Shown here: positions 1 through 5,960 of the stretch, piece after piece
Layout of the letters: every line of letters starts with the position of its first letter
Position numbering within the stretch: the first letter of the stretch is position 1
DNA from: Ignavibacteriales bacterium
GTDB taxonomy: Bacteria > Bacteroidota > Ignavibacteria > UBA10030 > SZUA-254
NCBI GenBank assembly: GCA_016207985.1
Contig: JACQYX010000262.1
Span: 1-7,695, forward strand
Reading direction: 5' to 3'
Length of the DNA: 7,695 bases
Program-made: the position numbers and the translations under genes
Notes under the pieces: model-generated
Databases searched by the model: none
Told to the model about the DNA's origin: nothing
The model's input: the letters and a program-made list of their open reading frames with translations, nothing else

Positions 1-451
1 CCGCTCCCCACGGAAGGTCGGTCGGTAGTCCATAATCACCGTCGCCGGCGAGATGACAGCCAATCCGAGCAATACCGTAACCGATCATCAATGCTGGAGC
101 GGCAGAATCACAAACTTTCAGAAAAGGTATCTTCTTCTTACGGGTATAGATCCAAATCGCAAATGTAGCCAGTAAAAATCCTCCATACCATGTTAATCCA
201 CCCGGCGAAAATGCCTCACGGAGAGGATTCATTATGAAATGATCCCAATCTTCGATGAGAAATAATATCTTAGATCCAGCAATGCCGAAGATTACGGCGA
301 GCAAAGTTATAGTGCTTCCAAGATTTGGATCGTAGCCTTTTCTTTTTATCTCTTTACTCAGGATCATGCTGGCAACTATGAAACCCAATGCCATCATCAA
401 GCCGAAGCTGTGGACTGTGAACGGACCTATTTTAAATAATTCAGGATACAT
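1..451 (-). CDS. lgt: Prolipoprotein diacylglyceryl transferase, N-terminal 150 residues (partial at window edge)
   Basis: Reading the minus strand from the ATG at 449-451 gives 150 codons that run off the left edge. Lgt is an inner-membrane enzyme that moves diacylglycerol from phosphatidylglycerol to the lipobox cysteine of prolipoproteins. The N-terminus (MYPELFKIGPFTVHSFGLM) is typical of the family and is followed by alternating hydrophobic segments. Residues 84-92 (GGLTWYGGF) match the region that carries a His-Gly-Gly in E. coli Lgt; here Tyr replaces that His, as I recall for many Lgt proteins outside Proteobacteria. Residues 124-141 (GYGIARIGCHLAGDGDYG) fit the Lgt signature, with R129 as the likely essential arginine. 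I see no clear Shine-Dalgarno before the ATG, which lies 28 nt after the preceding gene's stop, so translation may depend on the upstream gene. The identification is firm; the C-terminal half is outside the window. Confidence 0.93.
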   Translation of the reverse strand, partial: MYPELFKIGPFTVHSFGLMMALGFIVASMILSKEIKRKGYDPNLGSTITLLAVIFGIAGSKILFLIEDWDHFIMNPLREAFSPGGLTWYGGFLLATFAIWIYTRKKKIPFLKVCDSAAPALMIGYGIARIGCHLAGDGDYGLPTDLPWGA

Positions 452-479
452 AATCTGTTAGTGACAGAATAATGATGAT

Positions 480-896
480 TTATTTCGACAGGATACTGCT
501 GTCTGTAACAATTTCAACAAATTTTCTAGTTGGACTCCGTTTGACGGTGATTTTATTATTATCGATCTTGATTGAGAATTTATTTTCTTCTTTCCCGTGC
601 TTTGAGATCACAATCTCGTAGATTCCCGATAAGTTCTCATATTCGGTTTGGAACACTGCCGGTCCTAATCCCGGAATTGTCACATTCGGTGTTCGTAAAC
701 CGCGGATATTTAGAAGAAGAGTGTGATTCTTGAAAACAGGTTCGACAATAATTTCGTATCTAAAATTTGTGAACTCATTTATAGTCTGAAGAATAAATTG
801 TGTGAATATCTTATTTCCGTAGTCTTTAATTTTGGATCCGATCCGTAAGCGATACTCAATTGGTAATTTAGTTTTGACCTGTTTTCCTTTGTTCAT
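480..896 (-). CDS. Uncharacterised 138-residue beta-rich protein between hisS and lgt
   Basis: I do not recognise this family. The frame is open from a TTG at 917, but I prefer the ATG at 894-896 (138 residues), because a GAGGTG Shine-Dalgarno lies 9 nt before it and the TTG has none. The start lies inside hisS, whose stop is at 868-870, so the two genes overlap by 29 nt and are probably translationally coupled. The protein is soluble, with no signal peptide or membrane segment. It has a basic N-terminus, a helical-looking stretch (YGNKIFTQFILQTINEF), and then alternating hydrophobic strands around a Gly/Pro-rich turn (RGLRTPNVTIPGLGPAVF). It ends in two Lys-rich strands. No catalytic motif is visible. 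Position between hisS and lgt suggests a minor housekeeping partner, but no function can be assigned. Confidence 0.75.
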   Translation of the reverse strand: MNKGKQVKTKLPIEYRLRIGSKIKDYGNKIFTQFILQTINEFTNFRYEIIVEPVFKNHTLLLNIRGLRTPNVTIPGLGPAVFQTEYENLSGIYEIVISKHGKEENKFSIKIDNNKITVKRSPTRKFVEIVTDSSILSK

Positions 897-2160
897 GTTT
901 TCCAACACCTCGTTCAATATACGTTATCAATTCGTCTATCATAATCGTCGTTTGCTCGCCGGTCGTCATATCTTTCACTGAAACCTGCTCTGAGCTTAAT
1001 TCATTCTGACCAATAATAATTACATATTTTACTCTTTGTCGATCCGCTTCCCGCATCTGAGACTTGAGACTGCGGTTGAGAGTATCGACATCGCAGGAGA
1101 TTCCTCTACGTCGGAATTCCATCGCTTTAGCTAACGACCAGCTTCTGCCAGTTTCGTCGGCAGATGCGATAAAAACGGTAGGATTATGCTCATTGCCGCA
1201 ATATGCTTTATTTTTCTCCATTGCCACGAGAAGCCGTTCGATACCTGCTGCAAAACCAACCGATGGAGTTTGTTTACCACCAAGTTCTTTTAAAAGCAAA
1301 TCATATCTTCCACCGCCAACAAGTGCATCCTGTGACCCTAAATCTTTACTGATTATTTCATATGCCGTTTTTGTGTAATAATCTAACCCGCGAACAATTC
1401 TTCCATCCACAGAAAATTTTATTTCCAGACTTGCAAGAACTTTTTGCAGCTCTGCGAAATGGGATGAACATTCCTGACAAAGATGATCCTTCATTAAAGG
1501 CGCATCTTGAGTCAACACTTGATCGTTTTCGTTTTTAGAATCGAGGATGCGTAAAGGATTCTGCTCGAATCTTTTTTGACTTTCTTCGGAGAGTTTGCCG
1601 ACGATATTCTTTAAATGTTTCTGTAACTTTTCTTTATATGCAGGTCTGCAATTCTCACATCCAACAGAGTTTATTTTGACGTCAAAATTTCTGACACCTA
1701 AAGTTCGATAAACTTCGGCCGAGAGGGCGATTATCTCTGCATCTACTGCCGGCTGTTTGCCGCCAATCGCCTCGGCACCGAACTGATGAAATTGTCTTAA
1801 CCTTCCTGCCTGCGGACGCTCCTGTCTGAACATGGGTGCGATGTAATAAACTTTCACAAGCGGCTGTTGTTCACCGAGATTATATTGAAGGTAGGACCGC
1901 ATGACGGCTGCGGTCATCTCCGGTTTTAACGTCAAGGATGAGCCGCCTCGGTCCTGGAAGGTGTACATTTCCTTTCCAACAATGTCAGTCAATTCACCTA
2001 TGCCTCGCGCAAAAAGTGCAGTTTCTTCGAATATTGGGGTGCGAATTTCACGGTAATTGAACGTGTGCATTACTGTGCGGATTGTTTGCTCAACAAACTG
2101 CCAGCGGTAACTTTCTTCAGGAAGTATATCCTTTGTACCTTTTATCGATTTGAATCTCAA
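868..2160 (-). CDS. hisS: Histidine--tRNA ligase
   Basis: This is a class II aminoacyl-tRNA synthetase that charges tRNA-His with histidine in the cytoplasm. It has 430 residues, normal for the bacterial enzyme. Visible elements in order are: the N-terminal KGTKDILPEE; motif 1 near residues 35-60; PEMTA at 80-84, where many HisRS have PEGTA; motif 2 with FRQER at 111-115 followed by the conserved GRLRQFHQFGAE; the histidine-binding RGLDYYT at 258-264; motif 3 (VGFAAGIERLL, 301-311); and an HGTP-type anticodon-binding domain from about 327 onward. The insertion region carries two C-x2-C pairs (C168/C171 and C228/C231), which could bind zinc. The start codon is TTG at 2158-2160. It is supported by a GGAG Shine-Dalgarno at 2166-2169 and by the family-typical N-terminus. 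The gene follows the PTS IIA gene by 72 nt and overlaps the next gene at its 3' end. Confidence 0.97.
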   Translation of the reverse strand: MRFKSIKGTKDILPEESYRWQFVEQTIRTVMHTFNYREIRTPIFEETALFARGIGELTDIVGKEMYTFQDRGGSSLTLKPEMTAAVMRSYLQYNLGEQQPLVKVYYIAPMFRQERPQAGRLRQFHQFGAEAIGGKQPAVDAEIIALSAEVYRTLGVRNFDVKINSVGCENCRPAYKEKLQKHLKNIVGKLSEESQKRFEQNPLRILDSKNENDQVLTQDAPLMKDHLCQECSSHFAELQKVLASLEIKFSVDGRIVRGLDYYTKTAYEIISKDLGSQDALVGGGRYDLLLKELGGKQTPSVGFAAGIERLLVAMEKNKAYCGNEHNPTVFIASADETGRSWSLAKAMEFRRRGISCDVDTLNRSLKSQMREADRQRVKYVIIIGQNELSSEQVSVKDMTTGEQTTIMIDELITYIERGVGKHEQRKTGQN

Positions 2161-2171
2161 TTTATCTCCGT

Positions 2172-2196
2172 AAACGTTCCGTTTCGGATGGAAACG
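2172..2196 (-). promoter_or_regulatory. Mutually exclusive small hairpins in the hisS leader
   Basis: Read on the minus strand, CGTTTC and GAAACG (plus positions 2191-2196 and 2180-2185) can form a 6-bp stem with a 5-nt loop. The same GAAACG can instead pair as AAACG with CGTTT (2172-2176) across a 3-nt loop. The second hairpin ends 2 nt before the GGAG of hisS. The pairings are seen directly. A role in controlling hisS translation is inference, and stems this short could occur by chance. Confidence 0.25.
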
Positions 2197-2232
2197 TGTC
2201 GGTATGGAAGATTAATTATTACTCGGGAAAAA

Positions 2233-2703
2233 TTACATCTCGGAGTAATTTGCTTCCTCATTCTTGAATGTTGCTATTATTTCTTGTGGTGTTTTTGTTT
2301 CTAAGAGTCTATTTCTAAATTCTTCTTTGTTCATCAGGCGAGATATTCGACTTAGTAATTTGATATGCGGACCGACCAAGTTATCTTTGCCCACGAGGAG
2401 GAAAACCAGCCTGACCGGTTTTTCATCGAGTGACTGATAAGGAATCGGTTGTGCTGTGACTCCAAACGCTGCAACGATATCGGCTACTGCATCTGTCTTC
2501 CCGTGGGGGATGGCAAAACCGTTGCCAACACCGGTCGACATGATTTTTTCGCGCTCGAAAATTGCCACACGCACTTTTTCCTTATCGAGTACTCTTGGTG
2601 ATTGACTGACGATATCGACCAGTTTGTTTATGATGTCGTCTTTCGTATTTCCCGAAAGGTTTGTTACAACCAGCTTCTCCTCGAGGATATCACTAATCTT
2701 CAT
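2233..2703 (-). CDS. PTS IIA-domain protein (fructose/nitrogen-type EIIA, PtsN-like)
   Basis: This is a stand-alone, 156-residue EIIA domain of the fructose/mannitol and PtsN type. Such domains accept phosphate from HPr or NPr on a histidine. They either pass it to a sugar permease or act as regulators. The active histidine is H67 in NGFAIPHGKTDAV, preceded by EREKIMSTGVG, which is the classical signature. The C-terminal helix region GPHIKLLSRISRLM (111-124) carries the second conserved histidine (H113). There is no EIIB or EIIC and no sugar-specific neighbour, so a regulatory role like PtsN is more likely than transport; this is inference. An AAGGAG Shine-Dalgarno lies about 12 nt before the ATG at 2701-2703. 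The 120-bp gap upstream could hold its own promoter, but I could not pick out a convincing one. The gene precedes hisS on the same strand. Confidence 0.92.
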   Translation of the reverse strand: MKISDILEEKLVVTNLSGNTKDDIINKLVDIVSQSPRVLDKEKVRVAIFEREKIMSTGVGNGFAIPHGKTDAVADIVAAFGVTAQPIPYQSLDEKPVRLVFLLVGKDNLVGPHIKLLSRISRLMNKEEFRNRLLETKTPQEIIATFKNEEANYSEM

Positions 2704-2823
2704 GCTATTATGTCACTCCTTGATAGGCGGAGTATTGTCCAATCTGCCTGTATGAAAATCGCAAGATAAGATATTTTATATTTATGATTAATGTAATGAA
2801 AAAAATCTTTTTACGCAACCAAA

Positions 2824-3963
2824 TTAAATTTTTTTAAATGACTGTAGTAAATCTGAGATAATATCGTTCACATCTTCCAATCCAACAGATAATCTCACAA
2901 GTCCATCGGTTATTCCGATTTTTTGACGTTGTTCTCTCGGCACTGAAGCGTGAGTCATCGTAGCCGGATGTGAGATCAGAGTTTCTACACCACCAAGACT
3001 CTCTGCCAAAGCACAAAGTTTAATGTGTTTTAAAATTTTTTTTGCATTACTGAAACTACCGAGATCGAAAGCAATCATGCCGCCGAAGTCGTCCATTTGT
3101 CGCTTGGCGAGTTTATGCTGGGGATGGATAGGCAAACCGGGATAGAATACTCTCTTTACTTTTCGTTGCCTCGTGAGCCATCGCGCAACTTGCAAAGCGT
3201 TCTTACTGTGTTGTTCCATTCTTACGGGAAGTGTTTTAATCCCACGCAAACAAAGCCAGGCATCGAAGGGACTTAAAATTGCACCGACAGATTTCTGGAT
3301 GAATCGCAGTCGCTCAGCGATCTTGTTATCGCTTGTTACGATTAAGCCCCCGAGCATATCGCTGTGACCATTTAAATATTTAGTAAGACTGTGGATTACG
3401 ATATCGATCCCATAACTTAATGGTTGTTGAAGATATGGTGTAGCAAAAGTATTATCGCAGACAGAAATTAATCGGTTCCGTTTTGTAAGTTTTGATATTG
3501 CGGCAAGGTCGGTTATCTCCATTGTTGGATTTGTCGGCGTTTCGACGAATATCATTCTCGTTTCCTGCCGAATCGTTTGCTCAACAAGCTTGATGTTGGT
3601 TGTATCAATGAAGTCGAACTGGAGCCGGAAATCTTCAAGTACTTGTTTGGCGAGCCGGTAAGTACCGCCATAAACATTATGCGAGATGATTACATGATCG
3701 CACGGTTTCAGTAGCCGAAATATTGTATCTACGGCAGCCATGCCTGAACCGAATGCGATACCATGTTTGCCGTTTTCGAGTGCGGCAATATTATGCTCGA
3801 GTGCTGTCCGTGTCGGATTAGCTACACGGGAGTAGACATATCCCTTGTGTTTTCCAATTTCTTCTTGCACGTATGTTGAAGTTAAATAAACTGGTGTCAT
3901 CACAGCACCTGTTGTTGGGTCTGGCTGTTGACCTGCGTGGATTGCTTTTGTGGAGAATTTCAT
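2824..3963 (-). CDS. Cys/Met metabolism PLP-dependent enzyme (cystathionine gamma-synthase/lyase family, MetB/MetC-like)
   Basis: The 379 residues are full length for this fold-type I PLP family, which includes cystathionine gamma-synthase, cystathionine beta- and gamma-lyase and methionine gamma-lyase. Key features are YSRVANPTR at 44-52, whose Tyr and Arg normally contact the PLP phosphate of the neighbouring subunit; GSGMAA at 72-77; PTNPT at 143-147; the cofactor-ring aspartate D170 in VCDNTFATP; the Schiff-base lysine K195 in HSLTKYLNGH; and SLGGVETLISHPATMTH at 322-338, with RLSVGLED near the end. These do not decide between synthase and lyase. The start is the ATG at 3961-3963, preceded by an AGGA Shine-Dalgarno. 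hicA ends 40 nt upstream. The first 24 nt of the gene, its start codon and one base before it are duplicated exactly at 4572-4598, as part of a broken gene start. Confidence 0.95.
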   Translation of the reverse strand: MKFSTKAIHAGQQPDPTTGAVMTPVYLTSTYVQEEIGKHKGYVYSRVANPTRTALEHNIAALENGKHGIAFGSGMAAVDTIFRLLKPCDHVIISHNVYGGTYRLAKQVLEDFRLQFDFIDTTNIKLVEQTIRQETRMIFVETPTNPTMEITDLAAISKLTKRNRLISVCDNTFATPYLQQPLSYGIDIVIHSLTKYLNGHSDMLGGLIVTSDNKIAERLRFIQKSVGAILSPFDAWLCLRGIKTLPVRMEQHSKNALQVARWLTRQRKVKRVFYPGLPIHPQHKLAKRQMDDFGGMIAFDLGSFSNAKKILKHIKLCALAESLGGVETLISHPATMTHASVPREQRQKIGITDGLVRLSVGLEDVNDIISDLLQSFKKI

Positions 3964-3964
3964 G
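3938..3964. repeat. 27-bp direct repeat, copy A, inside the intact PLP enzyme gene start
   Basis: This 27-bp stretch spans the start codon and first eight codons of the PLP enzyme gene. It is identical to 4572-4598 in the same orientation, 634 bp away. Identity breaks off at both ends. The hicBA pair lies between the two copies. Confidence 0.93.
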
Positions 3965-4003
3965 TTTAATTCCTGCTTATAGTAATCATTGGAACAAAAA
4001 TAT

Positions 4004-4231
4004 TTACAATTTCTTGATTAATTCTTCAACTGATATCTCTGCATCTCTCAAGATGCTTTTAAGAATCTTAGGATGCAATATCTTGCCTGAATGATATGGT
4101 ACGGTAACTCTTTTTCCCTGAGAGGTTTTGTAAATCTTATGACTTCCTGATTGGCGGGAAAGAAGGAAGCCAGATTTCTCTAAAACGTGAATTATATCGG
4201 CTGCTGTTACCCTGGGTAATCGAGAACTCAA
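4004..4231 (-). CDS. hicA: HicA-family mRNA interferase toxin
   Basis: This 75-residue protein belongs to the HicA (YcfA) toxin family. It has a double-stranded-RNA-binding-like fold and blocks translation by cleaving mRNA. The catalytic histidine is H31 in RQSGSHKIYK. Upstream is the usual helix (TAADIIHVLEKSGF), and downstream is the strand-loop-helix VTVPYHSGKILHPKILKSIL, close to the family pattern VPxHxGK. The start codon is TTG at 4229-4231, supported by a strong GGAGG (4239-4243) 7 nt upstream. That TTG overlaps the hicB stop in a TTGA arrangement, so the two are translationally coupled with antitoxin first. All residues expected for activity are present, so the toxin looks intact. It is followed after 40 nt by the PLP enzyme gene. 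Confidence 0.93.
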   Translation of the reverse strand: MSSRLPRVTAADIIHVLEKSGFLLSRQSGSHKIYKTSQGKRVTVPYHSGKILHPKILKSILRDAEISVEELIKKL

Positions 4232-4452
4232 ACTGTAACCTCCAACGTTGTCAAACTCACCATCTCAGTTGTAGGTATGGCTTCATTATTTGCCAAGCGA
4301 TCTTCGATGTGCAAACGAATAGCGTCTTGGATATTGGCAAGAACTTCTTCGTACGAATTTCCTTGAGTATAACAACCTTGTAAGTCTGGGCACATTGCAA
4401 AATATCCATCGCTGTCTTTTTCGATGACGATAGGAAGTGTAAATTTCTGCAT
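4228..4452 (-). CDS. hicB: HicB-family antitoxin
   Basis: This 74-residue HicB-like antitoxin should bind and neutralise HicA. It shows the degraded RNase H-like fold of the family: strand FTLPIVIEKD, then GYFAMCPDLQGCYTQGNSYEEVLANIQDAI, which matches the common pattern with the PDLxGC turn and T-x-G-x-S-x-E-E-A-like helix start. A longer HicB would add a helix-turn-helix or ribbon-helix-helix DNA-binding domain; this one ends shortly after the core and lacks it. It starts at the ATG at 4450-4452 with an AAGGA Shine-Dalgarno about 9 nt upstream. It overlaps hicA by 4 nt. A near-palindrome at 4487-4510 in its probable promoter could be an operator. Confidence 0.93.
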   Translation of the reverse strand: MQKFTLPIVIEKDSDGYFAMCPDLQGCYTQGNSYEEVLANIQDAIRLHIEDRLANNEAIPTTEMVSLTTLEVTV

Positions 4453-4480
4453 AATTATGTTCCTTTTTATATCCCTAGTA

Positions 4481-4510
4481 ACTATATTAAAGATACGATT
4501 ATCTCTTTAA
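4481..4510 (-). promoter_or_regulatory. Probable hicBA promoter with an imperfect palindromic operator
   Basis: On the minus strand TATAGT (plus 4481-4486) could be a -10 box, with TAAAGA (4504-4509) a poor -35 at 17-bp spacing. Between and around them is the imperfect palindrome TTAAAGAGATA...TATCTTTAA (4487-4510). The hicB ATG lies 28 nt downstream of the -10. Such a layout would suit toxin-antitoxin autorepression. The short HicB has no visible DNA-binding domain, so which protein would bind is unclear. Confidence 0.35.
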
Positions 4511-4597
4511 AGAATCCATTATGACTTCTATCTTTTTATTAACAAGGGTTGGTGTAAGTTGCTGTCCGGGTTGGATTGCTTTTGTGGAGAATTTCAT
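4499..4597 (-). pseudogene. Ghost of a PLP enzyme gene start (32 codons)
   Basis: A 32-codon frame starting at the ATG at 4595-4597 begins MKFSTKAI, identical to the intact PLP enzyme, and continues QPGQQLTPT where the intact gene reads HAGQQPDPTT. Resemblance then stops, and the frame ends at TAA 4499-4501, just before hicB. The first 24 coding bases are identical to the intact gene; after that only GQQ and scattered residues match. It lies 3 nt after the stop of the 207-residue gene and has no good Shine-Dalgarno. I read it as the remnant of a duplicated or displaced gene start, not a functional peptide. A short coupled leader peptide is a weaker alternative. Confidence 0.7.
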
Positions 4598-4598
4598 G
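4572..4598. repeat. 27-bp direct repeat, copy B, in the PLP enzyme gene ghost
   Basis: This copy is identical base for base to 3938-3964 in the same orientation. The copies lie on either side of hicBA, with a repeat-to-repeat period of 634 bp. Confidence 0.93.
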
Positions 4599-4600
4599 GA

Positions 4601-5224
4601 TTAGTCCCAAATCGTTGGAGTTGTTAATAGTTTCAATTGTCTACTAATTTTTTCCTTTTCTCTTTTCTTCAACATTTTAATTGGTCCGTTGATCTCTGCC
4701 CTCAGTGATTTATATGAACTTTCTACTAATCTCATCAAATTAATTAAATACCATTCCTTGGTTTGGATAAGAATTGAAATTTCTTTATTCGACAACTCAA
4801 ATTCTTTCACTGATTTAGGATGTGTTACCCTTCTTCTTATTTTAATTGATTTTAAAAAATATTGCCACCCCTTAGTATTGATTCTTAATTGATAATTTGA
4901 ACAATGTATCGAGGCATACATAGAAAATGTTTTCGTTAAATTCTCTACAATAGTCATTCTTACAGGTCGTAGAGTGGAAGGTGATATAGATTTGCGCTTA
5001 CCAAATAATAATTCTATCTCTTCTTCAACGAGTGGATGTTGGGCAAAAAACATTCCGATCTTAAGGTTATATAGGGTTGCTTCAACCATAGCAAAAAAAG
5101 CTCTGGCGTATGCTCTTCTCCAAGTTTGGTTATCATAATTTTGAACCATCATCTCCAAAGTGGATAAATCTTCTAGGAGAATTTCGTTCATTTTACCAAT
5201 ATCATGAATAAGATTATCTGCCAT
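4601..5224 (-). CDS. Uncharacterised 207-residue HEPN-like protein
   Basis: I do not recognise a named family. The protein is soluble and almost entirely helical. The N-terminal half carries WRRAYARAFFAMVEATLYNLK (35-55), and the second half carries IKIRRRVTHPKS (127-138). R130-x4-H135 fits the R-x4-6-H motif of HEPN-domain proteins, many of which are RNases in toxin-antitoxin or defence systems. The residue after the motif Arg is Arg here rather than the usual polar Asn/His/Asp. I recall similar uncharacterised proteins with an R-N-R-I-T-H-P-K stretch. HEPN activity is therefore plausible but inferred. It starts at the ATG at 5222-5224, 9 nt after the larB stop, without a well-spaced Shine-Dalgarno, so translation may be coupled. 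The coding strand looks more AT-rich and Lys/Ile-rich than the neighbouring housekeeping genes, which hints at transfer. No nucleotidyltransferase partner lies beside it. Confidence 0.8.
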   Translation of the reverse strand: MADNLIHDIGKMNEILLEDLSTLEMMVQNYDNQTWRRAYARAFFAMVEATLYNLKIGMFFAQHPLVEEEIELLFGKRKSISPSTLRPVRMTIVENLTKTFSMYASIHCSNYQLRINTKGWQYFLKSIKIRRRVTHPKSVKEFELSNKEISILIQTKEWYLINLMRLVESSYKSLRAEINGPIKMLKKREKEKISRQLKLLTTPTIWD

Positions 5225-5233
5225 TTTGTTTTT

Positions 5234-5872
5234 TCATCTCATCCTTGCACCGTAACCGATTGATGTCGGTACTGCAATAACTGGAACATCAACTAATCCA
5301 CCAACTACACTTGGCAATGCGCCTTCCATACCAGCTACAACAATAATAACGTTTGCTTTTTGGAGCTTTATATTTTGAGAAAGTAAACGATGAATACCTG
5401 CAACTCCAACATCGTATAATCTCTCAACCGGATTACCCAACATCTGACATGTTATGAATGCTTCTTCAGCAACAGGAATATCAGAAGTCCCGGCAGTTAT
5501 TACTAAAATTGTTCCTCTATTAGATAGAGGTTTTTTTGGTTCGTTAGCGGTGATCGTTCGTGCAAACTCGTGATAGTGGCTCTGGCGAATTTCCTTTTTA
5601 ACCGCTTTGAAATGTTCCAGCGTTGCACGTGTTGCTAAAAGTGGTTGGGATCGTTTGTGAATCCTCGAAGCGATCTCGGCAACCTGATCGGGTGTTTTCC
5701 CCTGACATAAAATAACTTCAGGAAATCCTTGTCGCAATTGTCGGTGGTGATCTATTGTTGCAAAACCAAGCGACTCAAATCTTAGAGATGCTATTTTTTC
5801 AATTATCTGCTGCTCGCCGATTTTACCTTGTCTGTATTGCTGTAAAAGCTGTTTGAGTTCTTCCTTTGTCAT
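5234..5872 (-). CDS. larB: LarB-like nickel-pincer cofactor synthase, truncated at the C-terminus
   Basis: LarB carboxylates nicotinic acid adenine dinucleotide and releases AMP, the first step to the nickel-pincer cofactor of lactate racemase LarA and relatives. Recognisable blocks are HHRQLRQGFPEVILCQGKT (42-60), ITAGTSDIPVAEEA (125-138) in the PurE-like domain, YDVGVAGIHR (153-162), and VVAGMEGALPSVVGGLVDVPVIAVPTSIGYGA (178-209). Family members normally continue after GYGA with a Ser-Phe-Gly-Gly run, an Asn-Ser-Cys segment and a Val-Asn-Ile-Asp-Asn-Gly-Phe-Gly-Ala-Gly end, reaching about 245-260 residues. Here the frame reads ARMR and stops at 212, so the Cys known to matter for catalysis is absent. 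I judge the gene to be 3'-truncated by replacement and probably inactive. The ATG at 5870-5872 has no evident Shine-Dalgarno. No larA, larC or larE is in view. Confidence 0.88.
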   Translation of the reverse strand: MTKEELKQLLQQYRQGKIGEQQIIEKIASLRFESLGFATIDHHRQLRQGFPEVILCQGKTPDQVAEIASRIHKRSQPLLATRATLEHFKAVKKEIRQSHYHEFARTITANEPKKPLSNRGTILVITAGTSDIPVAEEAFITCQMLGNPVERLYDVGVAGIHRLLSQNIKLQKANVIIVVAGMEGALPSVVGGLVDVPVIAVPTSIGYGARMR

Positions 5873-5915
5873 GGAAAAGAAATATTAACGTCTCTGGAAG
5901 ATAATTTTATTTGTG

Positions 5916-5944
5916 AATATACCTGTTTTTCTTTGCGAAAGCAA
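5916..5944 (-). promoter_or_regulatory. Possible sigma70-type promoter for larB and downstream genes
   Basis: On the minus strand TTGCTT (plus 5939-5944) and TATATT (5916-5921) are separated by 17 bp, a fair match to -35 and -10 boxes. They lie 44 nt or more before the larB ATG. The -35 match is only three of six, and promoter consensus in this lineage may differ. Confidence 0.3.
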
Positions 5945-5953
5945 ACTTTTTTT
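5932..5953 (+). terminator. Terminator-like hairpin 1 in the plsY leader
   Basis: TTTGC (5932-5936) and GCAAA (5941-5945) form a 5-bp stem closed by a GAAA tetraloop, followed by C and seven T (5947-5953). The stem is short, so it would be a weak terminator. No plus-strand gene precedes it in the 163-bp gap, so it could only act on a leader or small RNA starting nearby. Confidence 0.35.
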
Positions 5954-5960
5954 ATTTTCA

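Noticed and set aside
1064..1378. Plus-strand open frame of 104 codons
   Set aside because: It lies wholly antisense to conserved hisS sequence, has no recognisable protein features, and is explained as a shadow.
2704..2823. Riboswitch or leader upstream of the PTS IIA gene
   Set aside because: The 120-bp gap shows a good Shine-Dalgarno and AT-rich sequence but no convincing stem structure, terminator or promoter boxes.
2834..3016. Minus-strand open frame of 60 codons
   Set aside because: It is an out-of-frame reading of the conserved C-terminal region of the PLP enzyme gene.
3173..4094. Two plus-strand open frames opposite the PLP enzyme gene and hicA
   Set aside because: Both are antisense to well-supported genes and show no family features.
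3938..4598. Insertion sequence carrying hicBA
   Set aside because: No transposase or terminal inverted repeats are visible; only direct repeats of a gene start are seen.
4689..4892. Plus-strand open frame opposite the HEPN-like gene, as a possible antitoxin
   Set aside because: It is short, hydrophobic and low in complexity, with no ribosome site seen; antisense origin is more likely.
4601..5872. Complete HEPN-MNT toxin-antitoxin pair
   Set aside because: No nucleotidyltransferase-fold gene lies next to the HEPN-like gene; the neighbours are larB and hicB.
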